From positions 1 through 64,000 of the forward strand of contig CACIOK010000003.1 of NCBI GenBank assembly GCA_902588255.1: a stretch of DNA of 64,000 nt, given 5' to 3'. Position 1 is the stretch's first letter, and every line of letters starts with the position of its first letter. This stretch comes from an uncultured Pelagibacteraceae bacterium (GTDB lineage: Bacteria > Pseudomonadota > Alphaproteobacteria > Pelagibacterales > Pelagibacteraceae). The notes beneath the pieces are model-generated. The model saw only the letters and a list, made by a program, of their open reading frames with translations. It was not told where the DNA came from and ran no database searches. The translations under genes and the position numbers were made by a program. Shown one piece after another: positions 45,616 through 55,477 of the stretch.

Positions 45616-46743
45616 ATGTCGGTAGAAATTTCAAAAGTTTCAAAAAATGGCTCAGCACTGAATATTGAGTGGAGTGATGGAGAAAAAAGTAATTTTAATT
45701 TTTTATGGCTAAGAGACAATTGCCCGACAGCACACGATAAAGACTCTAGACATAGAATGTTTAATATACTCGAAGTTTCAACAAATATTGAACCAAAGAC
45801 ATATAAGGTAAACGATGAGGGAAAATTAGAAATAGCTTGGAGTGAAGGAAACCATATCAGTTTATATGAACAAGCATGGCTCAGAAAAAATTGTTACACT
45901 ATAAATAATAATAAAAAATATGTTTCTCCTTATCATTTATGGGGTAGCTCTCTACAAGAAAATTTAAAATCTATTAGTATTGAACATGATGAAATTATAA
46001 ATTCAGATGAAGGCCTTATTAAGTGGTTAGAACTTTTACATCATGAAGGAATTGCAATTGTAAAAAATACACCAATTGAAAAAGAGTCTGCCTTTCCAGT
46101 TTTAAATAGAATAAGTCATACAAGAGAAACTTTTTTTAAAACACCATTTGAAGTTATAAATGTTCCAAAACCAAATAATTCCGCATATACGGCGCACGCT
46201 CTTAGAAATCATATGGACTTACCTTGGTTTGAAAATCCTCCAGGTTATCAATTTCTTCATTGCTTAATAAATTCTACAGAAGGCGGCAATTCTTCAGCTG
46301 TAGATGCTTTTGCTGTTGCTGATTATTTGAGGAAAAATGAAAAAAAAATTTTTGAAACTTTAGTAAATGTTCCCCTTAAATTTAGAGACAAAGATTATAC
46401 ACAAGATGCACATAGAAGCTTTTACGGATCAGCAATTTCTTTAACTAAAGATGGCGATTATAACGATATAAGATTTAGTGTTGCAACTATGGATGCACTA
46501 GATTGTCATCCTGACCTTATGGATAAAGTGTATAAAGCTCATCATAGATTTGGAAATCTTTTACACGATGATAGATTCCAAATAAAATTTAGACTTGAAC
46601 CGGGAGATATTTTTTCTTTTAACAATAGAAGGATTTTACATGGTAGAACAGAATTTAATCCAAATTCAGGGCATAGACATTTGCAGGGATACTATATGGA
46701 CCGTGATGAAATTATTGGAAGATTAAATTATTTAAAAAAGTAA
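45616..46743 (+). CDS. Gamma-butyrobetaine hydroxylase/TmpA-like 2OG dioxygenase
   Basis: N-terminal LNIEWSDGEKSNFNFLWLRDNCPTAHD (GBBH-like N domain); RNHMDLPWFENPPGYQFLHCLINSTEGGNSSAVDAFAVA; FNNRRILHGR. Start likely 45616 (tracked from TTG at 45580). Confidence 0.88.
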   Translation: MSVEISKVSKNGSALNIEWSDGEKSNFNFLWLRDNCPTAHDKDSRHRMFNILEVSTNIEPKTYKVNDEGKLEIAWSEGNHISLYEQAWLRKNCYTINNNKKYVSPYHLWGSSLQENLKSISIEHDEIINSDEGLIKWLELLHHEGIAIVKNTPIEKESAFPVLNRISHTRETFFKTPFEVINVPKPNNSAYTAHALRNHMDLPWFENPPGYQFLHCLINSTEGGNSSAVDAFAVADYLRKNEKKIFETLVNVPLKFRDKDYTQDAHRSFYGSAISLTKDGDYNDIRFSVATMDALDCHPDLMDKVYKAHHRFGNLLHDDRFQIKFRLEPGDIFSFNNRRILHGRTEFNPNSGHRHLQGYYMDRDEIIGRLNYLKK

Positions 46744-46745
46744 TT

Positions 46746-47387
46746 TTATAAATTTTCAAGTATTAAATTATTATTTTCATTGTATTTATTAAATTCCAAT
46801 TTACTTTTGATTGTATAATAATATTTTTTTATTTTTAAATCTTGAATGTTTTTACTTTTTATAAAAAACTTATCTAGTATTAAAGTATAAATTTTTTTAT
46901 TATTAGATTTTTTAATAATTGTCTTAATGCTTGTAGGCGGTGAAAAGGATAATCCTACTTTTACTTTTTTTTTTATTTTTAACAAATTATAAATATTTTG
47001 ATGTTTAAAAGAAATAAATACACATTTTGAAAATTTAGATGTTTCTTTCAATAATTTTTGCAATAGGCTTTTAGAAAAAGTAGGTTTTATTTCAATAAAC
47101 AGTGGATATTTATTTTTTGATGCTTTAAGTAAATCTTTTAAAAGTGGAATTGGTTTTTTATTTTGAGTACTTATTTTTTTAATTTGAGAATATTTCATGT
47201 TTTTTATACTTCTTTTTTTTTTGAAAATTCTATTTAAAGTAAAATCGTGAAAACATATAAATTCTCTATCTTTTGTAGCATGAATATCAGTTTCAATTCC
47301 GTAGCCTCTTTTAAATGATTGATTAAATGATTTTAACAGGTTCTCTTTATATTGTTTGCTAACAACCCCTCTGTGGATTAAATGCAT
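46746..47387 (-). CDS. Glycerophosphodiester phosphodiesterase family protein
   Basis: HLIHRG, GIETDIHATKDREFICFHDFTLNRI, PLFIEIKP. Confidence 0.82.
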   Translation of the reverse strand: MHLIHRGVVSKQYKENLLKSFNQSFKRGYGIETDIHATKDREFICFHDFTLNRIFKKKRSIKNMKYSQIKKISTQNKKPIPLLKDLLKASKNKYPLFIEIKPTFSKSLLQKLLKETSKFSKCVFISFKHQNIYNLLKIKKKVKVGLSFSPPTSIKTIIKKSNNKKIYTLILDKFFIKSKNIQDLKIKKYYYTIKSKLEFNKYNENNNLILENL

Positions 47388-47409
47388 AAATAAATTTAAG
47401 TAATAATAA

Positions 47410-48840
47410 CTATTTCCAACCTGTCACTGTTTTTATTTCTAAATATTCTTCAAGACCCCAATTGCCACCTTCTCGTCCATTTCCAGATTGTCTATATCCT
47501 CCAAATGGGGTTCCGGGATCTGCGCCATTACCATTTATATAAACAATTCCCGATCTTAATTTTTTTGCAACTCTTTTAGCTTTCTCTTTATCATCTGTTT
47601 GCAAATAATTTCCTAGGCCATATTCAGTTTCGTTAGTAATTGATATTGCTTCCTCTTCTGTTTCAAATGGAATTATTGAAAGAACTGGTCCGAAGATTTC
47701 TTTTTTAGCAATTTGCATGTTGTTTGTAACATTTGTGAATAAAGTTGGTTTAATAAAATAACCTTTATCCAAACCACTTGGAAGTTCTGGACCACCTGCA
47801 GCAAGCGTTGCTCCTTCACTTATTCCATCTTTAATTAAATTGATTATTTTATCGTACTGAACTTTTGAAACTACCGGTCCTATATGATCACCTTTTTTTG
47901 ATGCAATATCTACTTTAATTTTATTTGCTTCATCAACTGCTTCTTTAATAGCTCTTTCATAAATTGATTTTTCAACAAGCATTCTAGTTGGTGCATCACA
48001 TGATTGGCCAGAATTACTCATTACATTTCTAATCCCATCCCTAACTGCATTAGCGTAAGAATCTGCAAAAACTATATTTCCCCCTTTACCTCCCAGTTCT
48101 AAACAAACTCTTTTAATTGTATTGGCAGCATTTTTTGTAATTAATTTTCCTGCCCTTGTTGATCCTGTAAAAGAAACCATATCAATGTCAGAATGACCAG
48201 ATATTTGCGAACCAACCCCATCTCCATCTCCATTAACTAAATTAAAAACTCCTGCAGGAAAACCAGCTTCATCTATCATTTCAGTAAACAACATTGCTGA
48301 GATAGGAGCAATTTCAGATGGTTTAAGTATCATTGTACAACCAGTTGCAAATGCTGGAATTACTTTTAATGCTATTTGATTGATGGGCCAATTCCAGGGA
48401 GTGATTAGACCACAAACTCCAATGGGCTCACGAGCTATATAGTTATTAGAATTAGAATTGAAATATTCTTCGAATTTAAACTCTTTAAGTCTTAATATGA
48501 AATCTTCTAAATGAGCTTGTCCTGATGCTGTATGTGTTGATGTTGCAAAATCAATAGGAGACCCCATCTCATTTGACATAGCTTCAGCCATCTCGTTAAA
48601 TCTTTTTTTATAAGTTGCTAATAATTTTTCCAGAAGATTTATTCTTTCTTCTTTTGTGGTTTCTTTCCAAGTAGCAAACGCATTTTTTGCTGCTTTTACT
48701 GCAGCATCAGTATCTTCTTTTGAGCCAAGGGAAATAGTTGCAAAAGCTTCTTCGTTAGAAGGATTAATTACTTCTAGGTCATTTGGCTTAGTAGGTTTAA
48801 CCCATTTACCGTTAATATAAAAATTTCTTTTATCAATCAT
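47410..48840 (-). CDS. Aldehyde dehydrogenase
   Basis: CLELGGKGGNIVF, NSGQSCDAPTRMLVE, KEIFGPVLSIIPF, PFGGYRQSGNGRE. Confidence 0.92.
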   Translation of the reverse strand: MIDKRNFYINGKWVKPTKPNDLEVINPSNEEAFATISLGSKEDTDAAVKAAKNAFATWKETTKEERINLLEKLLATYKKRFNEMAEAMSNEMGSPIDFATSTHTASGQAHLEDFILRLKEFKFEEYFNSNSNNYIAREPIGVCGLITPWNWPINQIALKVIPAFATGCTMILKPSEIAPISAMLFTEMIDEAGFPAGVFNLVNGDGDGVGSQISGHSDIDMVSFTGSTRAGKLITKNAANTIKRVCLELGGKGGNIVFADSYANAVRDGIRNVMSNSGQSCDAPTRMLVEKSIYERAIKEAVDEANKIKVDIASKKGDHIGPVVSKVQYDKIINLIKDGISEGATLAAGGPELPSGLDKGYFIKPTLFTNVTNNMQIAKKEIFGPVLSIIPFETEEEAISITNETEYGLGNYLQTDDKEKAKRVAKKLRSGIVYINGNGADPGTPFGGYRQSGNGREGGNWGLEEYLEIKTVTGWK

Positions 48841-48861
48841 AATTGATTATTAACATATTAA

Positions 48862-49803
48862 TTAAATTTCATATCCTTTTTCTTCTTTTTCATTATCGGT
48901 TAATTCATCAGGAAATCCTGAAGCTCTAAATTCTAGACCAAATTTATCTTCAAGCCTTTTAACCACCATCGATGACCAAGCTCTAGAACCATATTTTTTT
49001 TGTGCATCTTTAAATATATCTAATACGAATGGTGATATTTCTAGAGGTGTATTAAGTTTTTTTGAAAGTTGATTAAAAAGACTCATATCTTTTTGAACTA
49101 AATCCATTGTAAAATTAATATTATAAGATCCATTTAAGATTACCTGACTTTCGGTTTCATGAACAAATGAGTTTCCTGAAGAAACAGCAATTCCTTTAAA
49201 AGTTTTATTAAGATTTAATTTAGATTTTTTTGCTACTGTCCATGCTTCTCCAAGAGCAGCCAAATGTACAGAAGCTAGATAGTTTGTAATTACTTTTAAA
49301 ATAGAAGCTGTTCCAAGCTCTCCAGTATGAAGGATTTTCCTACCCATAGTAGTTAAGACTGGTAAAATTTTTTCAAAACTTGTTCTTTCACCACCAACAA
49401 AAATAGCGATGTTTCCTGTTGCCGCTCTGTGACATCCACCACTAACTGGGCCATCTAAAGGAATAGCTTCCTTATTTGAAACTAGCTTGCCTAACCTCTT
49501 GACCTCAGACTCATCAGTTGTACTCATTTCCAACCATATCTTATCTTTTGATAAACCATGAATTACGCCATCTTTAGACTCCATTACATCCGCGCATATT
49601 TCAGGCGATGGGAGACAAGTTATAATTAAATCTGTTTGCTCAGCTAATTCTTTAGCACTATTTGCTATCTTCGAGCCTTTGTTTTTAAATTTATCTGTTA
49701 AATTTTTATCTAAATCTCTTACAGTTAAATCAAACTTATTTCTCAATAAACTGCTTGCTAATTTGCCTCCAACATTTCCAAGTCCTATAAATCCTATTTT
49801 CAT
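48862..49803 (-). CDS. NAD(P)-dependent beta-hydroxyacid dehydrogenase (HIBADH family)
   Basis: MKIGFIGLGNVGGKLASSLLRN; LDGPVSGGCHRAATGNIAIFVGG; KVITNYLAS. Confidence 0.9.
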   Translation of the reverse strand: MKIGFIGLGNVGGKLASSLLRNKFDLTVRDLDKNLTDKFKNKGSKIANSAKELAEQTDLIITCLPSPEICADVMESKDGVIHGLSKDKIWLEMSTTDESEVKRLGKLVSNKEAIPLDGPVSGGCHRAATGNIAIFVGGERTSFEKILPVLTTMGRKILHTGELGTASILKVITNYLASVHLAALGEAWTVAKKSKLNLNKTFKGIAVSSGNSFVHETESQVILNGSYNINFTMDLVQKDMSLFNQLSKKLNTPLEISPFVLDIFKDAQKKYGSRAWSSMVVKRLEDKFGLEFRASGFPDELTDNEKEEKGYEI

Positions 49804-49861
49804 AACAACCTTTTAATTATAGTGAATATTAAATACTTTATGATATATTTTTTTTTTAAAA

Positions 49862-50608
49862 ATGTATTCTACAAAAATAGAACCAAAATATAAAGTAAGC
49901 TCTAATTCTAGAGTAGGTTTAATTACTTTAGCTACAGATTTTAGAATTGAGAAGGATTTTAATGATGTTATTAAAAATATGGATATCGATCTATTTGTAA
50001 ATAGAATTCATTGTTATTTTCCTTTAACAAGTGAAAATTTAATTAAAATGTCAAACACCGTGACAGAAGTTTCGGAGGATATTCTTCCTAATGAGAAACT
50101 AGATTGCGTTGTTTACGGGTGTACATCAGGAACAGTTGCTGCTGGATATGAAAATATTAAAAATAAAATTAATCAAGCAAAACCAGAAGCCAAGGTCACA
50201 ACACCAAGCACAGCAGCATTAAATGCATTAAAAAAAATGAATATTAAAAAAATATCAATTTTTACACCATACTCAAAAGTTTTAAATGATGACGTTTTAA
50301 ATTATTTTAAAAAAGAAAATTTTACTGTTACTTCAAACTCATATTTTGACATTACTAATGATTTAGATATTGGCAAAGTAGATCCAGATTATTTATATGA
50401 AACTCTTTGTAATATGGATTTAGGAGATGCAGATGCTTTATTCGTTTCTTGTACAGCATTACCAGCCTTGTCAATAATAGATAAACTGGAAAAGAAATTA
50501 AAAAAAACTGTGCTTTCTAGTAATCAGGTTTTAATTTGGGATACTTTACAAAGTATAGGCAAAACTCAAACCATTGAAGGATTTGGTAAACTATTTAACC
50601 CAAGTTAA
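49862..50608 (+). CDS. Asp/Glu racemase superfamily, maleate isomerase/EutA-like
   Basis: Twin Cys motifs VVYGCTSGTVAAG and LFVSCTALPALSIID; adjacent M24 peptidase-like gene as in eut/doe ectoine-degradation loci. Confidence 0.75.
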   Translation: MYSTKIEPKYKVSSNSRVGLITLATDFRIEKDFNDVIKNMDIDLFVNRIHCYFPLTSENLIKMSNTVTEVSEDILPNEKLDCVVYGCTSGTVAAGYENIKNKINQAKPEAKVTTPSTAALNALKKMNIKKISIFTPYSKVLNDDVLNYFKKENFTVTSNSYFDITNDLDIGKVDPDYLYETLCNMDLGDADALFVSCTALPALSIIDKLEKKLKKTVLSSNQVLIWDTLQSIGKTQTIEGFGKLFNPS

Positions 50609-50610
50609 TC

Positions 50611-51777
50611 ATGTTATTTTCAAAAGAAGAGTATAAAAATAGATTAAAGAAAGTTCAAAAATCAATGCAAGAAAAAGGTATTGAGCTTTTAATTTCTCAA
50701 GATACCAATAATATGAATTATCTAACAGGTTATGATGCTTGGTCATTTTACTATACTCAATGTGTAATAGTTCATGTTAATGCAGAAGAACCATTATGCT
50801 TTGTTAGAGCTCAAGATGCTGGGGGTGCATATATTAAAACTTACTTAAAAAGAGAGAACATCATTATTTATGAAGAAAAGTATATCCATACATGGCCGAT
50901 GCATCCATATGATCCTTTAATTGAGTTAATAAAAAAAAATAAATGGGAAAAGTTAAATATTGGGGTTGAAATGGATAGTCACTATTTCACTGCTTATTGT
51001 TATGAAAAATTAAAACAAGGTTTGCCAAATGCAAAAATTAAAGACTCTGATAGATTGGTTAATTGGGCAAGATTAGCAAAATCTGAAGCAGAAATAAATC
51101 TTATGAAAGGTGCAGCGTTAATATCTCAACAAGCAATGAAAGTTGCAATTGAAAGTATTAATCCTGGAGTTAGACAGTGTGATGCTGTTGCTGAAATTCA
51201 AAGAGCTCTTTTTAGAGGAACACCGGAAATTGGTGGTGAATATGCTAGTATTGCAACATTATTGCCAACCGGCAAAGGAACATCAGCCTCACATCTAACT
51301 GCAACTGATGAAAAATTTGTTGAGGGAGAAGCAACAATAATTGAATTATCAGGAGTTAACAAAAGGTATCACTGTCCAATGGCAAGAACAGTTCAATTAG
51401 GAAAACCAGAACAAAAAAAAATAGACGCTATGAATGCGACTAATGAAGCACTAGACGCAGGTATTTCCGCGACAAAACCAGGAAACACTGCAGATGATGT
51501 AGCTCAAAAGTTTTGGGGAGTTTTGGATAAATATAAAATTAAAAAAGAATCTAGGACTGGATATTCAATTGGAATTGGTTACCCACCTGATTGGGGAGAG
51601 CACACATTAAATATTTATAAAGGTGATATGACAGTATTACAACCTAACGTTTGTTTTCATATGATTGCAGTGATGCAATTTGGAGAATGGGGCGTAGAAG
51701 CTTCTGAGTCAGTACGTGTAACAGAGAATGGTAGTGAGCTATTCTGCAATTTTTCAAGAGAATTACATATAAAATAA
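50611..51777 (+). CDS. M24 metallopeptidase-like hydrolase, ectoine hydrolase DoeA/EutD-like
   Basis: MNYLTGYDAWSFYYTQCVIVH; RLAKSEAEINLMKGAALIS; M24 fold features (IIELSGVNKRYHCPMART, GIGYPPDWGEH). Confidence 0.72.
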   Translation: MLFSKEEYKNRLKKVQKSMQEKGIELLISQDTNNMNYLTGYDAWSFYYTQCVIVHVNAEEPLCFVRAQDAGGAYIKTYLKRENIIIYEEKYIHTWPMHPYDPLIELIKKNKWEKLNIGVEMDSHYFTAYCYEKLKQGLPNAKIKDSDRLVNWARLAKSEAEINLMKGAALISQQAMKVAIESINPGVRQCDAVAEIQRALFRGTPEIGGEYASIATLLPTGKGTSASHLTATDEKFVEGEATIIELSGVNKRYHCPMARTVQLGKPEQKKIDAMNATNEALDAGISATKPGNTADDVAQKFWGVLDKYKIKKESRTGYSIGIGYPPDWGEHTLNIYKGDMTVLQPNVCFHMIAVMQFGEWGVEASESVRVTENGSELFCNFSRELHIK

Positions 51778-51819
51778 GAACTTGAAATATACCTCTACAA
51801 ATGTTTTAAAACTCTTCCT

Positions 51820-52908
51820 ATGTCAAAAAATTCAGAATTTGTTAAATTCGATAAAGTAGACAAAAGTTATGATGGTAAAGTTCTAGTCGTTAAAGATCTA
51901 AACTTAGATATTGCTGAAGGTGAATTTATTACAATGCTTGGACCATCTGGTTCAGGAAAAACAACTTGCTTAATGATGTTAGCCGGATTTGAAACTCCTA
52001 CCAATGGAGAAATATATTTAGACAAGAATCCTATATCAAACATTCCACCTCACAAAAGAGGAATTGGAATGGTTTTTCAAAACTATGCATTATTTCCTCA
52101 TATGACAGTTTACGAAAACTTGGCTTTTCCACTAAGAGTTAGAAAAATTTCTAAAGAGGATATAGATAAAAAAGTTGATAAGGCTCTATCAATGGTTTCA
52201 CTTTCAGGATTTGAAAATAGAATGCCCGGACAACTATCTGGAGGTCAACAACAAAGAGTCGCTGTAGCAAGAGCTTTAGTTTTTGATCCAGCGGTAGTTT
52301 TAATGGATGAGCCATTGGGCGCTCTTGATAAAAATTTAAGAGAGAGCATGCAATATGAAATTAAACATATTCATGAGAGCATTGGAGTTACAGTTGTGTA
52401 CGTTACTCATGATCAAGGAGAAGCTTTAACGATGTCAAATAGAATAGCTGTATTTAATGATGGAAAAGTTCAACAGTTATCCTCACCAGACAAATTATAC
52501 GAAGAACCAGTAAATTCCTTTGTAGCAGAATTTATAGGAGAAAATAATAGATTCTCAGGACAAGTCACAGATGTTTCAAAAGATAAGTGTAAAGTAAAAT
52601 TAGATGATGGCTCAGAAATTTTAGCAAATCCAATAACAGTAAAGTCAAATGGAGAAAAAACAATTGTATCATTAAGACCTGAAAGAGCTTTAATTAATAC
52701 TAAAGATAAAATGGAAAATAATTTTAAAGGAAAAATTGAAGAAATAATTTATCATGGAGATCATACAAGAGTGAGATTAAACTTACTTGGAAATAAAGAT
52801 TTTATATTAAAAGTTCCAAATAGTTCTGCTAATATGGATATAAAGCTTGGTAACCAAATTAATGTTAGCTGGAATAGCTTTGACGCTAGGGCATTAGACC
52901 CAAAATAA
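51820..52908 (+). CDS. Spermidine/putrescine-type ABC ATP-binding protein (PotA-like)
   Basis: GPSGSGKTTCLMMLAGFETPTNGEIYLD; QLSGGQQQRVAVARALVFDP; C-terminal TOBE region. Confidence 0.88.
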   Translation: MSKNSEFVKFDKVDKSYDGKVLVVKDLNLDIAEGEFITMLGPSGSGKTTCLMMLAGFETPTNGEIYLDKNPISNIPPHKRGIGMVFQNYALFPHMTVYENLAFPLRVRKISKEDIDKKVDKALSMVSLSGFENRMPGQLSGGQQQRVAVARALVFDPAVVLMDEPLGALDKNLRESMQYEIKHIHESIGVTVVYVTHDQGEALTMSNRIAVFNDGKVQQLSSPDKLYEEPVNSFVAEFIGENNRFSGQVTDVSKDKCKVKLDDGSEILANPITVKSNGEKTIVSLRPERALINTKDKMENNFKGKIEEIIYHGDHTRVRLNLLGNKDFILKVPNSSANMDIKLGNQINVSWNSFDARALDPK

Positions 52909-52971
52909 ACAACTAGCAAAAAATACCTACTCTAATGTAGTAAATTAACGTAATTTTAATTAAATGGATTG

Positions 52972-53000
52972 TTGACTCCTTTATTATATCTTGCTGTAAT
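52972..53000 (+). promoter_or_regulatory. Sigma70-type promoter upstream of PotD-like gene
   Basis: TTGACT (52972-52977), 17-bp spacer, TGTAAT (52995-53000); RBS GGAGGA at 53025-53030. Confidence 0.6.
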
Positions 53001-53033
53001 CCTGTTTTTAAAAAACGATTAATCGGAGGATAA

Positions 53034-54149
53034 ATGAAAAAATTAAGTAAATTATTACTTACTCTATCTTTTGTACTTTCTATTACTTCATCAGCATTTG
53101 CAGTTACAGTTGCATCTTGGGGTGGAGCTTATACAGAGTCTCAAAAGCTAGGATATGGTGATCCTACAGCTAAGAAACTTGGAATTGAAATTAACTGGGT
53201 TGATTATTCTGGTGGATTATCAGAAGTTAAAGCACAACAAGAAGCAGGCGCAGTCGTTTGGGATATAATGGACGTGTTTGCTATGGATACTATCACAGGA
53301 TGTGACGAAGGTATCTTTGTAGAATTTGATTTCGACAAAGACTTTCCTGCGGCACCAGATGGAACTCCAGCGAGTAAAGACTTCTTTACTAGCATGCCTT
53401 CTAAATGTGCAGTAGGAAACATTTTATATTCTTGGAACTACGCTTATAATAGCGACAATGTTAAAGGTACTCCAAAAACTATAAAAGATTTCTTTAATAC
53501 TAAAAAATTCCCTGGAAAAAGAGCTATCTACAAAAGCGCTCTAACTAATTTAGAGATTGCTTTAGCTGCTAGCGGAACAAAACCAGGAAAAGGTGGAGCA
53601 AATATCTATAAAGCTTTGGGTACTGAAAAAGGTGTTCAAAAAGCAATGGATAAGATCAAAAAACTTTGCACAGATCCTAAAGGTGGATGTGTATTTTGGT
53701 CTGCAGGTGCTCAACCACCAGAATTGTTAATGAGTGGAGAAGTTGTTATGGCAACTGGTTGGAACGGAAGATTCTTCAACGCTACTGTTGGTGAAGGTGC
53801 TCCAATCGTTCAAGTTTGGGACGCACAAGGTCTTGACTATGAATATTTTGCACTTGTTAAAGGTGGACCAGACGAAGCTAACGCTAAAAAAGCTCTTGCT
53901 ATGATGACTAACACTGAGATGTTAGCTGGAAGCGCTAAGTATATTGCTTACGCTCCTTGGAGAAAATCATCTATAGAAGTTATGAAAGCAGGGGAGCCTT
54001 GGTATAAAGATGGTAAAACGAACATGGTACCACATATGCCAACAGCGCCAGCAAACACTAAAAACTACTTCCTAGTTGACCCAATTTTCTGGGCTGATAA
54101 CGGCACAGAGCTTGGTGAAAAATGGGAAGCTATGAAAGCTGGTCTATAA
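53034..54149 (+). CDS. Spermidine/putrescine-type substrate-binding protein (PotD-like)
   Basis: Signal peptide; VASWGGAYTESQKLGYGDPTAKKLGIEINWVDYSGGLSEVKAQQEAG. Confidence 0.85.
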   Translation: MKKLSKLLLTLSFVLSITSSAFAVTVASWGGAYTESQKLGYGDPTAKKLGIEINWVDYSGGLSEVKAQQEAGAVVWDIMDVFAMDTITGCDEGIFVEFDFDKDFPAAPDGTPASKDFFTSMPSKCAVGNILYSWNYAYNSDNVKGTPKTIKDFFNTKKFPGKRAIYKSALTNLEIALAASGTKPGKGGANIYKALGTEKGVQKAMDKIKKLCTDPKGGCVFWSAGAQPPELLMSGEVVMATGWNGRFFNATVGEGAPIVQVWDAQGLDYEYFALVKGGPDEANAKKALAMMTNTEMLAGSAKYIAYAPWRKSSIEVMKAGEPWYKDGKTNMVPHMPTAPANTKNYFLVDPIFWADNGTELGEKWEAMKAGL

Positions 54150-54186
54150 TTTTAAGTTTTAAAGACTAAAATTATATATTATATTT

Positions 54187-54217
54187 AAGGGCGGTTATTT
54201 AATAACCGCCCTTTTTA
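54187..54217 (+). terminator. Terminator/attenuator between PotD-like and permease genes
   Basis: aagggcggttatt-t-aataaccgcccttttt, 13-bp complementary arms then T run. Confidence 0.88.
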
Positions 54218-54220
54218 TTT

Positions 54221-55474
54221 ATGAGCAGCGAAAAACAAAAAATTTTAACGACTGATGGAATTCCTTTAGAGGTAAGTCTAAAAAAAGCTGAAAAAAAAAA
54301 TAAAATTAAAGCCTTTTTACTTGTATGTCCTCTTTTACTATTTTTAATAATTACCTATGTTTTTCCAATTGGCGACATGCTTTATAGAAGTGTTGATGAC
54401 CGTATGGTTACTAATATGCTTCCTAAAACATACAAAGCAATGGAGCAATGGGATGGAAAAGATCTTCCTGAGGAAGAAGTTTTTGAAGCTTTTTATTTAG
54501 ATTACAAAAAATTAGTTGAAGAAAAAACATTTGGAAAATTAGCTACTCAACTTAATTTTGAAAAGAATGGTTTCAAAAGCATTCTTAAAAAATTAAAAAG
54601 AAAAATGAAAAAATTTGAAGAAGGTAATTACAAAGAACAAATTATGGAAGTTCACAAAAGATGGGCTAACGTTGAATATTGGAGAGCGCTTAAAAGAAGA
54701 GCTCCTTCATATACATATGCTAAATATTTAAAAGGAATAGATATGTATGAAAATGAAGATGGTAATATAGTTCAGGTTCCTGAAGATAGAAGAATTCATA
54801 AAATATTATGGTTAAGAACTTTAGAGGTGGCTCTTTTTGTAACAATTTTTTGTTTTTTAATGGCTTACCCAATTGCACATTTACTAGCAACACTTCCAAT
54901 GAAATATAGTAACTTATTAATGATCTGTGTTCTTCTTCCTTTTTGGACATCTCTTCTTGTAAGAACAGCAAGTTGGATGATTTTGTTGCAACAACAAGGA
55001 ATAGTAAATGACTTTTTTGTCATGATAGGCTTAGTATCCGACGATAATAGACCTGAGATGATGTACAATAAAACAGGCACTTATGTAGCTATGACACAAA
55101 TTCTGTTACCTTTTATGGTTTTGCCATTGTATAGCGTCATGAAAACCATTTCACCAAGCTTGATGAGAGCAGGAAAATCACTGGGCGGCACGCCTTTCGT
55201 TGCGTTTTGGAAAGTTTACTTTCCTTTAACTATACCAGGTATTGGAGCAGGTTGCCTGTTAGTATTTATACTTGCTATAGGTTATTATATTACTCCTGCT
55301 TTAGTAGGAGGAGCATCAGGAACACTTATTAGTAACCAAATAGCTTTTCATATGAAGAGTACACTTGATTGGAGTTTTGCATCAGCAATGGGGCTAATGT
55401 TGTTGGCTGGAGTACTGGCTATTTATTGGGTTTATAACAAACTTGTTGGAGTTGATAATATAAAATTAGGATAA
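54221..55474 (+). CDS. Spermidine/putrescine-type ABC permease (PotB-like) with ~120-residue N-terminal insert
   Basis: First TM FLLVCPLLLFLIITYVFP, then a hydrophilic K/E-rich segment, then MetI-type core SPSLMRAGKSLGGTPFVAFWKVYFPLTIPG. Confidence 0.85.
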   Translation: MSSEKQKILTTDGIPLEVSLKKAEKKNKIKAFLLVCPLLLFLIITYVFPIGDMLYRSVDDRMVTNMLPKTYKAMEQWDGKDLPEEEVFEAFYLDYKKLVEEKTFGKLATQLNFEKNGFKSILKKLKRKMKKFEEGNYKEQIMEVHKRWANVEYWRALKRRAPSYTYAKYLKGIDMYENEDGNIVQVPEDRRIHKILWLRTLEVALFVTIFCFLMAYPIAHLLATLPMKYSNLLMICVLLPFWTSLLVRTASWMILLQQQGIVNDFFVMIGLVSDDNRPEMMYNKTGTYVAMTQILLPFMVLPLYSVMKTISPSLMRAGKSLGGTPFVAFWKVYFPLTIPGIGAGCLLVFILAIGYYITPALVGGASGTLISNQIAFHMKSTLDWSFASAMGLMLLAGVLAIYWVYNKLVGVDNIKLG

Positions 55475-55477
55475 ATT

